Assembly: GCA_963383645.1 (NCBI GenBank)
Contig: OY726563.1
Span: forward strand, 35,742,331-35,806,330
DNA from: Muscardinus avellanarius
Lineage: Eukaryota; Chordata; Mammalia; Rodentia; Gliridae
Direction: 5' to 3'
DNA length: 64,000 nt
Position 1 is the first letter of the stretch, and every line of letters starts with the position of its first letter. The position numbers and the translations under genes were made by a program. The notes beneath the pieces are model-generated. The model saw only the letters and a list, made by a program, of their open reading frames with translations, did no database searches and was not told the DNA's origin. This document shows, piece after piece, positions 54,186 to 64,000 of this stretch.

Positions 54186-54378
54186 TTGTGTGTGTGTGTG
54201 GTACAGGGGATGGCATCCAGGAGGATTCTACCTCTGAGCTACACCCCTATCTCTACTTTATTTCTTCTTTGGAAACAGGGTATCACTAAATTGCTGAGGT
54301 TGGTCTCAAACCTGTGATCTTCCTGTCTCAACGTCCCAGATATTGGAATTACAGGTATAAGGCACCTTGACCATCTTG
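54186..54378 (-). mobile_element. B1-ID SINE with (TG)n at its tail
   Basis: TG run at 54186-54200, then 'gtacaggggatggcatccag' to 'aaggcaccttgaccatcttg'. Confidence 0.92.
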
Positions 54379-55439
54379 CTTGGGAGATTTTGTGCTTATG
54401 ATATCATTGACAAGCTAAGGTGACTTCTTCTCAGGACCATTCTTGAAAAGTTAGTTCTAAACTGTAAGAATCATTAGGATTTTCCTGGGAGACAATTTAA
54501 GCTTAAAAAAATGTCTTCAGGTATGTCCAGGCTTTAGCAAGTTGCATTACCACTGAGAAATCTAGGATTCTGATTACCCTCAGCCCCCTGCTAATGTGGC
54601 CCAGGTCCCATACTACCAGAAGCAAGCAGAGGAAACCAGGGGCTACTGTCCTTCTATCACCAAGAGCTAAGCTTATAAAATACAGTTGTTATTTATAGAG
54701 AAATGAGCTATATTGTCCCCAAACCCAGCTCTAGAACCTTGATTTAGAGATTTTGCCTGTAGGAAGAAGTCACAAAATGGCTTTATTTATAAGAGAATGG
54801 GCAAAAGTTAAAAGCTAAGGGAGCTCCCCCTCCAAAATAGAAGTCATGGTGAAAGGCAACTGGGAAGAGATTTATAGATTGATTAGAGATCTATGCTAAA
54901 TTCTAGGCTGGCTAGTTTGCCAGGAAGAAACAGAGAAAGAAAAAGTTGGAAAGAGCCCTCCTGGAGTCGTGATGAACTTTGAACAGCAACTTTGGAAACT
55001 TTCCCTACAAGACAGCCCAAATTTGATTGGATTCCTGGGTGAAGCAATTTATATCTCAAGACATTGTTTGAAACAATAGAGCAATCAACTGGTAATTAGT
55101 GAAGCTTAGCTGCTGAGTGTGGTCAGGGAAAAGAGGCTGTAAAATGGAGCCTGGAGGAAACCACTCACATCCCAGCACTTCTGTGGGTGTATGTATATCT
55201 GCATTTCTTGAAAAGTAGGATGAGGGGTTCACACTGCAGGGGTAGACTTCACTGAAGTAATTCAGCATAAACAAGTACAGGAAAGTTTCAAACTTTCCAC
55301 CTCCAAGCTTCCATATTTGAGTGTGCTAAAATAAAGTAGTAACAGATTCACAGGAGAAAAACCATAACAAATTTATTTAATCATAGTTGTATATGACATA
55401 AGAGCCTTCAGACTAAAGACTATTCATTTTATGCTTAAG
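54379..55439. other. Unassigned sequence
   Basis: About 1.06 kb without a recognised element or coding signal. Confidence 0.4.
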
Positions 55440-55975
55440 TTTGATGCAGCATGGACAGCTGTGTGGAAATATTATTAGGCAAAAAGGGCATGATCTAATA
55501 GTAATAAACTCCGGTAGGAAACCTACAAGTCCTGTTCAGATTCTTCTTGGCCTCTTTGCAGCATTCTGTCCTTTGGGTTTGGGGAAGGACCCTTTTTGTA
55601 CTGATGGACTTATGACCTGCAATTAAGCAAGGTAGGTTAGTGATGAGTCGGGTCCCTTCCCCTTCCCCACATGAACTTTGTGAGGGCAGGAGGCAGAACC
55701 CTGGAGGTGGAGAATCCACTGAGCAGACTACAGATATCCTGAGAGAAGTGGCGTTCCCATGCTTAGTCCCACCTCCAAGACATCCCCCTTTAAGAAGCAG
55801 CTTTTGCACTCTGGTCTCAAATGGTGCTGCTGGTCGTTTGAACTGGCCCCCACCCCCAAGGGGAGAATTCTGTCCCTCCTCCATAAAAGCTGGTATCATG
55901 CATTCTGGTCTCCTCTCATGTGTTTTTGCACAGCACCCCATGCAAAACCTAACAGATAATTTTTTAATGGCTAAT
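55440..55975 (+). mobile_element. LTR-like block, family unresolved
   Basis: Moderately GC-rich unit with 'gtaataaactccggtaggaa', 'actttgtgagggcaggaggc', 'ggaggtggagaatccactga' and a TATA-like 'cctccataaaagctggtatc' at about 55878-55897, followed about 30 bp on by 'ctggtctcctctcatgtg'. The layout (U3-like, TATA, downstream region) suggests a solo LTR in plus orientation. No internal sequence or primer site seen. A 148-codon minus-strand frame and a 117-codon plus frame cross it without domains. It could instead be a unique promoter-like sequence. Confidence 0.45.
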
Positions 55976-57897
55976 TCTTATGTAGAAGGGTAGAGAAGAA
56001 GGTAGAGTAATAAATTTAGATTTTATGGCTAGTTTTGGGGAAAAAAGTTCTGGTTTCTATGACTTGTTTGGGGAAGAGGAATTCTAGTTTCTTTGGCCTT
56101 GCTCAGGGGAGAAGGAGGTCTGAGAAACAGAAGTGCAGAAAGAAACTTTGTTGCTTCTGAGAACTTCACTTTGGGATATTACTTTCCCATTCTTGCCACA
56201 AGTAAACAAAAAGCCCCCAAAGGAAGTAACCTTTACCAGAGTTGCTATAATATACTGTCTAAATTTGTTTTCAACAAAAAAGTAAGTTAGGTAAACAAAT
56301 AGGAGGTATGATCTCTATATTGCAAAACAACCAACATAAAACAGGCAACAGAAATTTTGAATGACCAGATATCTGATTTGACAGATTAAAGACTACAAAG
56401 TAGCCCTTATAATTATGTTAAAAAACCTAAATGGAACTGATAGAAGAAGTAAAGAAAGGTACACCAACTAGAAAATATTAATAAAAATAATAACAGTAAA
56501 AAAAAGATCCAAATAATGATTCTGGTGTTGAGAAGTCTTAAGAACTAAAATGAAAATTGCTCTGTAGGGATCAACAGTAAATTTGAACTGGCAGAAGAAA
56601 TAATTAATGAACTTAAAGATATGTTAATGGGGATTACACAATCAGAAGAACAAAGAGAAAAAAGAATAAAGAAAAATGAAAAGAATCTCAAAAATGTGTG
56701 TGACACCATTTGGTACACCAATATATGCAGAATGAGAGTACTGAAGTACAAAATAAAGGAACAGAAAAATATTGAAAGACACAATGGCTTCCAACTTCTC
56801 AAATATAAAAAAATCTATGTATCCATTATGCTCAATGAACTCCAAGAAGGATAAATGCAAAGAGTCCATGAATAGACACATCATAGTAAAAATGAAACTT
56901 CTATTCAGCATTGTAGAGATTTTAGCCAGACCAATTAGATAAAAAGAAAAGGCATCACGATTAGAAAGGAAGAAGTAAAGACATCTTTCAGCACAGATAA
57001 CAGGATCTTATACATAGACAATCTGAAGAAATCCACTTAAAACTACCAGAGCTAGTAAATTCAGGATACAAAACTCCATCATGTTTCTGTGCACCAAAGA
57101 TGCACTGTTAGTTCTCAGGGAAATGCAAATCAAATTCACAACGGACATACCACTTATGCCACTAGGATGGCTAGAATAATTTTTTTTTTAAAAATCAGCA
57201 AATACAGGTATTGGTCAGGACATGGAGAACCCTCATGTACTCCTGGTAAAAATAAAAATGGTACAAATTTTTGGCAAAACAGTCTGGCAGTTTCTTAAAC
57301 CCTTTTCCTGTTTAGGAAAGATAAAGTGCAGCCTCACTGTTACATTCACTTAATTTCTCATAAACACACTCTTTGAAGCTAAAGCAAGCAAATCTGATTG
57401 GTTTTCAATGTGAGATAACATATAAAAACTGTTCTTGTGCTTATTTCTAATTATTGTCTAATTATTGTGTCTAATCTTAACATAAACATGTATAATGATT
57501 AGTATTTATTATTTTTCCCATGTGGTACATTTCTGTAATCCATGAGTTTTCTTGGGGTAAATGTTGGCAGCTCAAGCATAACTACTGGTCAGTATTCTTG
57601 GGGCAAAGGGAAAGGGATTAAGTGGATAAATATAGAGTTACCATATGATTTAGTAATTCCTCTTCTAGGTATATACACAAGAAATATAAAATCATATGTC
57701 CACAGAAAAACGTTTACAAGGATGTTTGTAGCAGAATGTTTTATAATACCTGAAATTGAAACTAGTCTACAAATTTGTCACCTGATGAACAGATAAACAA
57801 ATGTGGTATGCCTATACAGAGCAATATTACTCAGCAATGAAAAGTAATAAAGTACTGATGCATACTATGGCATGTGATCTTTAAAAACATTGTAAGT

Positions 57898-58126
57898 GAA
57901 TCCCAAGTGGTGGCTTATGCTTGTAATCACAGTACTTGGTAGGCAGAGACTGGAGGATTGGGGAGGATTGAAGGATTGCAGTTCATGGACAGCCTTAGCT
58001 GCCTAGTGAGGCCTTTTAAAACTTAGTGAGACCTTGTTTCAAAATAAAGAATAAAAAATAAAGCTGGAAGTGTAGTTCAGAGGTAGAATGCCCCTGGGTT
58101 CCTTTCCCAGATACTGCAAAAAATCA
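57898..58126 (+). mobile_element. B1-ID SINE with local duplication
   Basis: 'cccaagtggtggcttatgct' to 'gttcctttcccagatactgc'. The phrase 'ggattg' is repeated three times in 'ggaggattggggaggattga', a small slippage expansion. Confidence 0.92.
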
Positions 58127-58369
58127 AATTTTATTTGATTTCATTTTTTTTATTTTTATAAATGTCCAGATCAGGCTACTCTATAGAGTCAAAAAGTAGA
58201 TTAGTGGTTGTTTAGATCTTGGGGTGGGGGTATTGGGAATCCAGGGAGGTGATAACTAATGAATAGAGAATTTCTTTTTGAGGTGATAAAATATTCTAAA
58301 ATTGACTGTGATGTGGTTACTGGTAGCTGTAAGTATACTAATAACCATTGAATTGTATGTTTGTGTGTA

Positions 58370-58440
58370 GGCATGCATTGCTATGGGGAATTGGACCCAG
58401 GGGAATTCCTACTCTGAGCTACACACTCAACCTATATTAT
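58370..58440 (-). mobile_element. ID half of a B1-ID SINE
   Basis: 'gctatggggaattggaccca' to 'gctacacactcaacctatat'. The B1 half is absent or lies beyond the following repeat and SINE; it may be the outer member of another nested pair. Confidence 0.75.
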
Positions 58441-58504
58441 TTATTTATGTATGTATATACTTATGTATTTATGTATTTATGTATGCATTTATGTATTTAT
58501 GTAT

Positions 58505-58538
<34 letters not shown>

Positions 58539-58547
58539 TGTATGTAT
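58440..58547. repeat. (TATG)n microsatellite
   Basis: TTATGTAT variants passing into a perfect ATGT run between two SINE tails. Confidence 0.96.
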
Positions 58548-58707
58548 AGTACAGTAGATTGAATTCAAGGGCATTCTACCTCTGAGCAGCATCCCCAGCC
58601 TGTTTTGTTCTTTATTTTGGAAAAAGGTCTTGCTAAATGCCAAGAATCTCCTCCTTTCCCTGTCTCCAAAGTACCAGGATTATAGTATGCACCCTCATGC
58701 CCAGCCA
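58547..58707 (-). mobile_element. B1-ID SINE (shortened head)
   Basis: 'gtacagtagattgaattcaa' to 'atgcaccctcatgcccagcc'; the head has lost about 40 bp. Confidence 0.88.
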
Positions 58708-58954
58708 AATTGGGCTCAAATTATATGATTTAAATAGGTGAATTGTATGGTATGCACATAATATTTCAGTGAAGCTGTTATTTTTAAATGAAACTTCATA
58801 AGCTTTTGTAATTTAATAAGTAGTCAATTTATATAAAGAGATTCTTTACCATCAGGGTACAATAATAAAAATTCATGTATATTATGATATTTACATATAT
58901 ATCATCTGTACATGCACATAATATTTATTGATTTAGTTGTATTGTATACCATAT

Positions 58955-59290
58955 TGGTTTGATAAAGCTGGCATTACAAAATACCATAGACTGGATGGAT
59001 TAAATAATAGATATAATAGAAGTTTAACTTCCTATAGTATTAGAAGCCAGAGGTCCAAGATCAAGGTTTTAGCAGATTTGGTTTTTCCTGAGGCTTCTCA
59101 ACTTGCAGAGAGCCATCTTTCCTATGTATATTCACATGGTCTTTCTGCATATACCCCTGATGCCTCTCTCTGTATCCAAATCTCCTCCTCTTATTAGGAA
59201 ACCAGCCCTATGGGATTAGGGCCCACCATAATAACCTCATTTTAACTTAATTACATCTTTAAAGGGAGGGCCTATGTCTAAACATTCTAA
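58955..59290 (-). mobile_element. Old MLT1-type LTR (reverse)
   Basis: 'aaagctggcattacaaaata', 'aggtccaagatcaaggtttt', 'ttcacatggtctttctgcat' and 'ctcattttaacttaattaca' are the reverse of an MLT1-like LTR in full order. Solo. Confidence 0.75.
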
Positions 59291-59772
59291 GATAATTATA
59301 TTACATGCATATTTTAAATAATTGAATAAATGATTGTGTAAATGTACTGAACATTGCCCATCCTATTGTGCACAGATCTTTTATTGCTTCAGTTTTCACA
59401 ACAACCTTGCAATAAAAATTATTTTATGCATCTCCTGTGCAAATGTAAGAATGTTTCCACAGTATATATACCTTGAATTGCTGAAATATATAGATTATGT
59501 ACATCTTGAACTTTCTAGACATTTCCAAATTGCTCTCCAAAGTGGTTCTTCCAGTTTATACACTTCTCATAAATGGATGAGAATTCCACTTTTTCCTTAA
59601 TATAACTGGTATGCAGCATTATCAGACTTGTTTATTTTTCCTAAACATATGGTTATGGAATGCTATCTTGTTTTATTTGCTTTACCCTGGCTAATAATGA
59701 AAGTGAACAACTCTTCCCATTTTTATCAGCTTAAAAATTCCTATTCTGTTACTTGACTGTTTAAATGCTAAG

Positions 59773-59968
59773 GGTAGCTGAGCATGGCTGTACATGCCTG
59801 TAGTTGCAGTATTTGGGAGGCTGAGACAGGAGGATTGCAAGCTCAAAGCCAGCCTCAGCAACATAGTGAGGCACTCAACAATTCAGCAAGACCTTGTTTC
59901 AAAATAAAAAATAAAATGGTTCAGACGAAGAATGCCCTGGCTTCAGTCCCTAAAACCACAAACAAATA
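59773..59968 (+). mobile_element. B1-ID SINE with shortened tail
   Basis: 'gtagctgagcatggctgtac' to 'gaatgccctggcttcagtcc'. The tail lacks the 'gtagctcagaggt' segment, so the tail's A box is gone. Confidence 0.92.
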
Positions 59969-60344
59969 CTAAGGACAATTTGGGGGAATACATTTATTGG
60001 TTTTGTATACTAATGCTATATTTTTGCATGTGTGTTCATGTATTCCTAATCTATGGTTTGTTGTTTATTAAGTCTTTTTGGTAGAAAAACTTTAGTATAA
60101 CATTTCCTAATATAAACTTTTAACTTCATGCTTCAGATATCTTTCCTTGTTTTATTGTCCCCTAGGATGGCTGTCTTCAATCCCTTCTGTCTCATATGCA
60201 AATTTTGTTCCCCATGTCAGACTCTTCTTTGAGTTTGGAATTCCTCTGTGACTTTCTTCAATCAAAAGAATGCCAGGAAGGTGATATAAGACATGGAAGA
60301 CCACCATACTGAGAAAGCCCATACCTATAGCCTCTTTCCCTCTC

Positions 60345-60523
60345 TCTCCTGAGCATTGAACTCAGGGGAATTCTACCTCTGAGATACATCCCCTGTCCCT
60401 TTTTTTGGTATTTTATATTTTGAAACAGGGAACAGGATCTCACTAATTTTTGTAGAGGGCTTCACTAAGTTGCTGAGACTATCTTTGAACCAGCCATTCT
60501 CCTATCTCAACCATGCCCAGCTT
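60345..60523 (-). mobile_element. B1-ID SINE with deletions
   Basis: 'gagcattgaactcaggggaa' to 'ctcaaccatgcccagcttat'; the segment 'ccaagtactgggattacag' is missing from the head. Carries the extra 'gaacagg' repeat in 'acagggaacaggatctcac'. Confidence 0.9.
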
Positions 60524-60524
60524 A

Positions 60525-60586
60525 TCTTTCTGTCTCTCTGCCTGTCTGTCTGTCTGTCTGTCTGTCTGTTTACCTGCCTGTATATC
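60525..60586. repeat. (CTGT)n microsatellite
   Basis: TCTG/CTGT units, imperfect at both ends. Confidence 0.95.
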
Positions 60587-60640
60587 TAAACACATAAAGG
60601 AGGACCAAGTTGCTAGAATAAGTGAGTTAAGATTTTTTGA

Positions 60641-60882
60641 AGCTGGGCCTGGTGGCATATGCTTATAATCCCAGCATTTGGAAGGGTGAGACAGGAGGAT
60701 CACAGTTCGAGGACAGCCTCAGCTACTTAAAGAGGCCCTTTGTAACTCAGTGAGAGCCTGTTTCAAAAAAATAAAAGAATAAGAAATAGTACTGGGGGTG
60801 CTGCTCAATGGTAGAATGTCCTGGTTTCTATCCCCAGTACCGTAAAAACAAACAAAACAAACAAACAAACAAACCAAAAAAA
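60641..60882 (+). mobile_element. B1-ID SINE with (AAAC)n tail
   Basis: 'agctgggcctggtggcatat' to 'ctatccccagtaccgtaaaa'. Well preserved. Confidence 0.94.
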
Positions 60883-60889
60883 GATTTCT

Positions 60890-61085
60890 TGAACCTTTCC
60901 AGACATCGTATGTTATTGTTACAGCTCAGTGTGTTCTTGTTACCTCTGATACCACAGAAAACAGAAATCCTTCTGACTGAGCACTGCTTGAATTCTTAAT
61001 CCACCAAATCATGAGAAGTAACAAATTGTTGTTTTAAGACACAAAACTTGGCATGGTTTGTTATACAGAAACAGAGCACTGAAAT
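60890..61085 (+). mobile_element. Old MLT1-type LTR 3' end
   Basis: 'gttgttttaagacacaaaac' and 'catggtttgttatacagaaa' are MLT1-like end motifs. It sits between SINEs within the long L1M, suggesting insertion into it. Confidence 0.55.
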
Positions 61086-61183
61086 TCTTATACTGCTGTA
61101 GTTAAAATACTTATTTGCATTGTTTACTAAATGTTCTAGTGTTTTATATTTTGCATTAAAATCTTTATTAAACCTAGAATACA

Positions 61184-61388
61184 TTTTTTGTGGGTCTAGG
61201 GATGGAACCCAGGGGCATTGGACCTCCAAGCTACACCCCCTGCCCTATTTTTTATTCTTTATTTTGAAACTGGGTCTCACTGAGTTGCAAAGGAACTCAC
61301 TAAGTAGCTGAGGCTGGCCAAGAACCACGATCCTCCTGTCTCAGCCTCCCGAATGCTGGGATTCCAAGTGTGCACCACCACGCCCGGC
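61184..61388 (-). mobile_element. B1-ID SINE, young, with target-site duplication
   Basis: 'gtctagggatggaacccagg', 'ctgagttgcaaaggaactca', end 'caccaccacgcccggctag'. The flanks share ctagaatacattttt at 61174-61188 and 61388-61402. CpGs are partly retained. Confidence 0.96.
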
Positions 61389-62559
61389 TAGAATACATTT
61401 TTATATATAGTAAGGGTTAGGAATCTCAGATTGCTTTATTATACAACTTCCTGGATAACTCATGATTTTCCAAATGATTTGTAATATCACATCTGTCATA
61501 GGTAAGTGCAACAGAATAAAGTGCTCAGAAATGAACCTATGCCTGTATGGAAATGTTATATTTATCCATCTACATATCAGTATTATACTGTGTTAACTAC
61601 TATAGTTTTATGATATTATAATATTTGATAAAACAAGCAATAATTCCTTGTGCCCAGTTATTCTTTATAGTTGTTTTGATTAGTATCATGAATCTTGGGG
61701 TTAGTTCTATTTAAATTCTCATTTTGATTTTGATCAGAATTGAGTTGAAATTATTCTCTGTAGATATCTTGCATATATTTTCTAAACTTATTCCTAGCTA
61801 TCTAATGAATATTGATGTTTGTGCATAAAGTATTTTTTCAATTGTATTTTTAAAATAGGTACTAATGATGAAAAGGAATCCTGTTGAGTTTTGTATGTTG
61901 ATAAATTAAGTGGGCTTTAATAATATCCTTCAAGATTCCTTCATTTTTTTGTGCAAACAGCAATATTAAATAGAAATGAGAATAAATAATCTAAAGTATA
62001 AAATGGTATTACTTGGGCATCTCATTTTTTATTTGTTGACCATCAGGTTTCCTACTAATTCTTCCTCTTCTAGAATATTCTTATTCCTATTGTCTATTCT
62101 GACTTGGGGATTCTCCATTCTGAATTGAATTTTCTGATTTTTAAAAATCTGTGCTGTGTCCATAGTTATATGTCATTTTGCATACTTAGTATTGTTTTTA
62201 TGTAAATTTTTTTCTTTTCCTTAATGAGTTTTTGGCATTTATCCCTTTTACTAGTTCTTAAAACAACCTTTTAATTGCATGGTTTCTATTTTTCTTTGTT
62301 TTTTGTTTCAATACAATTTGCTCTTGTATTTATTATTTTTCTCTTCATAACTTTCTTGAATTATGAGCTTCTAAAAAATTTCCATTAAATGTTTAACATT
62401 ACTTTAAATTCACTTAAAATTTGAAACAATTAATTTAAACTACTGATTTCCCTACCATTTTGGCTATTTTTCTCAAATTTTGAGACACTGGTCTTTTGTT
62501 GAAGTTTACTTCTAAGCACTTTAATTTCTTTTTGTCCTAAAATATTTAGCCCCTGATTT

Positions 62560-63019
62560 TAAAAAAATCTACACACTTAAAAATTCTGCAATTCTATTTT
62601 ATTTTTTAGTTTTGAAAAAAAATCTAGGTGTAACTAACAGACTCTAATTGGCAATGATGTTAATTCTGTTTTCTTTATTAGTGATTCTCAGCGGCCACAG
62701 GAAGAATACTTCTGTTTGCTTCATTCTTCCTACTGGTTTAACTGGGACTATAATAAAATATAACCTCTTTTCTTGCAATAATCTCAAACAATCTAATCTT
62801 TCTGGCAACCAGCGTGACTGTCAGTGCACAGAAGCAATAATATACCGCTGATAACTTCAGAAAGTAAATAGCTCAGGAAGCATCCTAAGAGGAAAACTGT
62901 TTTAAATTCTGATGGGAACTGGGTCTAACTTTGAGTAAATTAATTCAGAAAGGATTCTAGTTAGAGCCAGATCTTGATGTTTTAGGAGGAACTGCATAGC
63001 CATGTCAGGAATAACACTA
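62560..63019. other. Mostly unassigned, within the span of the long L1M
   Basis: 62560-63019 matches no consensus I can name. Its position between two ORF2 segments suggests decayed L1M sequence. A 67-codon plus frame (62648-62851) has no domain. Confidence 0.4.
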
Positions 63020-63158
63020 CTTTTTGCTTTTAAGATTTTCTTTGTTGTTTTTTAAATTTAATTGCATTATGGTTAAAATGTGATATGCAAGATATTTGTT
63101 TCTTATACTTTTTGAGATTTATTTTGTGACTTAGTCTTTGTTCATTTATGTGTTCATA

Positions 63159-63159
<1 letters not shown>

Positions 63160-63201
<42 letters not shown>
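63160..63201. repeat. (TG)n microsatellite on a SINE tail
   Basis: Uninterrupted TG running into 'ttactggggatggaacccag'. Confidence 0.97.
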
Positions 63202-63205
<4 letters not shown>

Positions 63206-63374
63206 GGGGATGGAACCCAGGGGCATTCCACATCAGAGTTACACCTCCACCCCTTTTTTATTTTTTATTTAAAACAGGTTTTCACTATGTTGCTGAGGGC
63301 TTTGAACCTATGATCCTCCCGTCTCTGCCTTCCAAGTACTGGAATTACAGTCATGCGCCATTATGCCTGGCTAG
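63200..63374 (-). mobile_element. B1-ID SINE with (CA)n tail
   Basis: Full ID tail and shortened B1 head, ending 'catgcgccattatgcctggc'. Confidence 0.94.
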
Positions 63375-63615
63375 TCTTTGGTTATTTTTGCAATTGCTCC
63401 AATTATACTTAAAACTTAAACTGTAGTGTCTATTGCTTTCATTATCTCTATTCTGTCCCTCTTTATATATCAAATGTGTTGTTGAAGTATCAAATCTACT
63501 ATAATTTTTCTTTTATCTTCCTGATCTACCAATTTATGATAGAATTATGTCTCATGCTCAGCTAATAGAGGATTTATCAGTTTCCTTTGTAATAGTTAAA
63601 TTTTGCTCTCTCTAT

Positions 63616-63822
63616 ATAGTTTTGTGGTACTGGGGATAGAACCCAGGGGGATTCTACCTCTGAGCTACACCCCCAGCCCTATTTTGTATTATTTTTAAAC
63701 AGTCTCACTGAGTTGCAAAGGGCCTCACTAAGTAGTAGCTGAAGCTGTCTGCGAACTGTGATCCTCCTGTCTCAGCTTCCCAAATGCTTGGATTACAAGC
63801 CTGTGCCACCACGCCCAGCTTG
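63616..63822 (-). mobile_element. B1-ID SINE
   Basis: 'gtggtactggggatagaacc', 'actgagttgcaaagggcctc', an extra 'tag' in 'aagtagtagctgaag', end 'gtgccaccacgcccagctt'. Confidence 0.95.
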
Positions 63823-63837
63823 CTGTATTATTATCAT

Positions 63838-64000
63838 TTTTTTAGGGGGTGGAACCCAGGGGCTTTCTACCTCTGGGCTATACTCCCAGACCTATTTTAT
63901 ATTTTATTTGGAAACAGAGTCTCACTAAGTTGCTGAGAGCCTCACTCAGTAACTGAGGCTGGCTTCCAACCTGCACGATCCTCCTGTCTCAGCCTCCCAA
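63838..64000 (-). mobile_element. B1-ID SINE, 'ggtctgggagtatagcc' tail type, cut by window edge
   Basis: Starts inside the ID tail ('gggggtggaacccaggggct'), 'gctatactcccagacctatt' is the variant tail in reverse, and the head runs off the end at 'cagcctcccaa'. It lies 16 bp from the previous SINE in the same orientation. Confidence 0.93.

Larger units (their letters stand above)
56320..58790 (+). mobile_element. Old L1 (L1M class) with internal deletions
   Basis: ORF1 part 56340-56890 ('actggcagaagaaataatta', 'gaagaacaaagagaaaaaag', 'gtgtgacaccatttggtaca', 'ctcaatgaactccaagaagg'). The reverse-transcriptase segment joins at about 56905 ('gagattttagccagaccaat') and the ORF2 C-terminus at about 57085 ('gaaatgcaaatcaaattcac'). 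The last ORF2 part and 3'UTR run from 57610 ('agagttaccatatgatttag') to 58785 ('gtgaattgtatggtatgcac'). At least two internal deletions occur. SINEs at 57898, 58370 and 58547 interrupt it. Confidence 0.85.
59340..63615 (-). mobile_element. Long old L1 (L1M/HAL1 class), ORF2 read in reverse, in pieces
   Basis: Colinear segments: ORF2 end 59340-59770 ('aaattgctctccaaagtggt', 'gcattatcagacttgtttat'), 59970-60140, reverse-transcriptase region 61400-62000 ('gttttgattagtatcatgaa', 'ttattcctagctatctaatg'), then 62030-62560, and the endonuclease-to-RT linker 63020-63160 plus 63376-63615 ('gtgttgttgaagtatcaaat'). SINEs, a CTGT repeat and an LTR fragment split it. No frame is intact. Confidence 0.78.

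Noticed and set aside
55495..55941. Minus-strand 148-codon frame
   Set aside because: Lies in an LTR-like block with a competing 117-codon plus frame. It is Gly/Pro/Cys-rich without a known fold.
30..64000. tRNA genes suggested by A-box/B-box-like motifs in many places
   Set aside because: Each is the ID tail of a SINE ('tagctcagagg', 'ggttcaatccc'). None folds into a full cloverleaf with acceptor and anticodon stems.
1..64000. CRISPR arrays, operons, ribosome binding sites, bacterial or phage genes
   Set aside because: All periodic repeats are microsatellites or dispersed SINEs. Codon use, SINE content and AT-rich low-CpG texture are mammalian.

Overview
This is mammalian nuclear DNA from a rodent, most likely a squirrel (Sciuridae). 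The main evidence is a SINE present in about 45 recognisable copies. Each copy joins a B1 (7SL RNA-derived) head ('ggctgagacaggaggat') through an A-rich linker to a tRNA-derived ID tail ('gtagctcagaggtagaatgc', 'gggttcaatccccagtacc'). That B1-ID dimer is known from squirrels and their relatives and is not the mouse or rat arrangement. Species cannot be fixed from the window. I found no functional gene, exon, RNA gene, CRISPR array or operon. The longest open frames (up to 167 codons) fall in repeats, microsatellites or sequence without recognisable domains. Read the window as intergenic or deep-intronic DNA built from layered transposons. Layout. 1-9 kb: MIR, SINEs, and an old sense-strand L1M (2330-5230) invaded by a SINE, a 5'-inverted young L1 and a MER2-like Tigger that itself carries a SINE; then a MaLR-type LTR and a second old L1M (7610-9230) split by a 5'-inverted L1 with a perfect 12-bp target-site duplication. 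9-21 kb: L1 3' ends, then relatively repeat-poor DNA with MIRs, one ID, an L1M fragment, simple repeats, a SINE-in-SINE and a Tigger copy. 21-36 kb: MaLR/MLT1-type solo LTRs, one expanded by a 178-bp pure pyrimidine tract, plus SINEs, MIRs and a second Tigger type. 36-46 kb: a third 5'-inverted L1, a 2.2-kb L1M with SINE insertions, SINE-linked (CA)n tracts, a Tigger and an L2. 46-53 kb: SINEs, a MaLR LTR, an L1M 3' end and the largest element, a mosaic young L1 (49128-52945, minus strand) whose CpG-rich 5'UTR and ORF1 start lie inside ORF2. 53-64 kb: SINEs, an unassigned LTR-like block, a sense-strand L1M with internal deletions (56320-58790) and a roughly 4-kb minus-strand L1M (59340-63615) cut up by SINEs. 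Nesting gives relative ages: MIR, L2, L1M, MLT1 and Tigger are oldest; MaLR-like LTRs and rodent L1s are intermediate; CpG-rich B1-ID SINEs are youngest. Boundaries come from reading by eye against remembered consensus patterns and are usually good to about 5-20 bp. Old-element family names are best guesses. The nearest thing to a system here is the L1 and SINE biology: a mosaic L1 with a repeated promoter region, three twin-priming-type L1 insertions, SINE subfamilies with different tails, and SINE 3' tails that grow into (CA)n microsatellites. No new molecular system was found.
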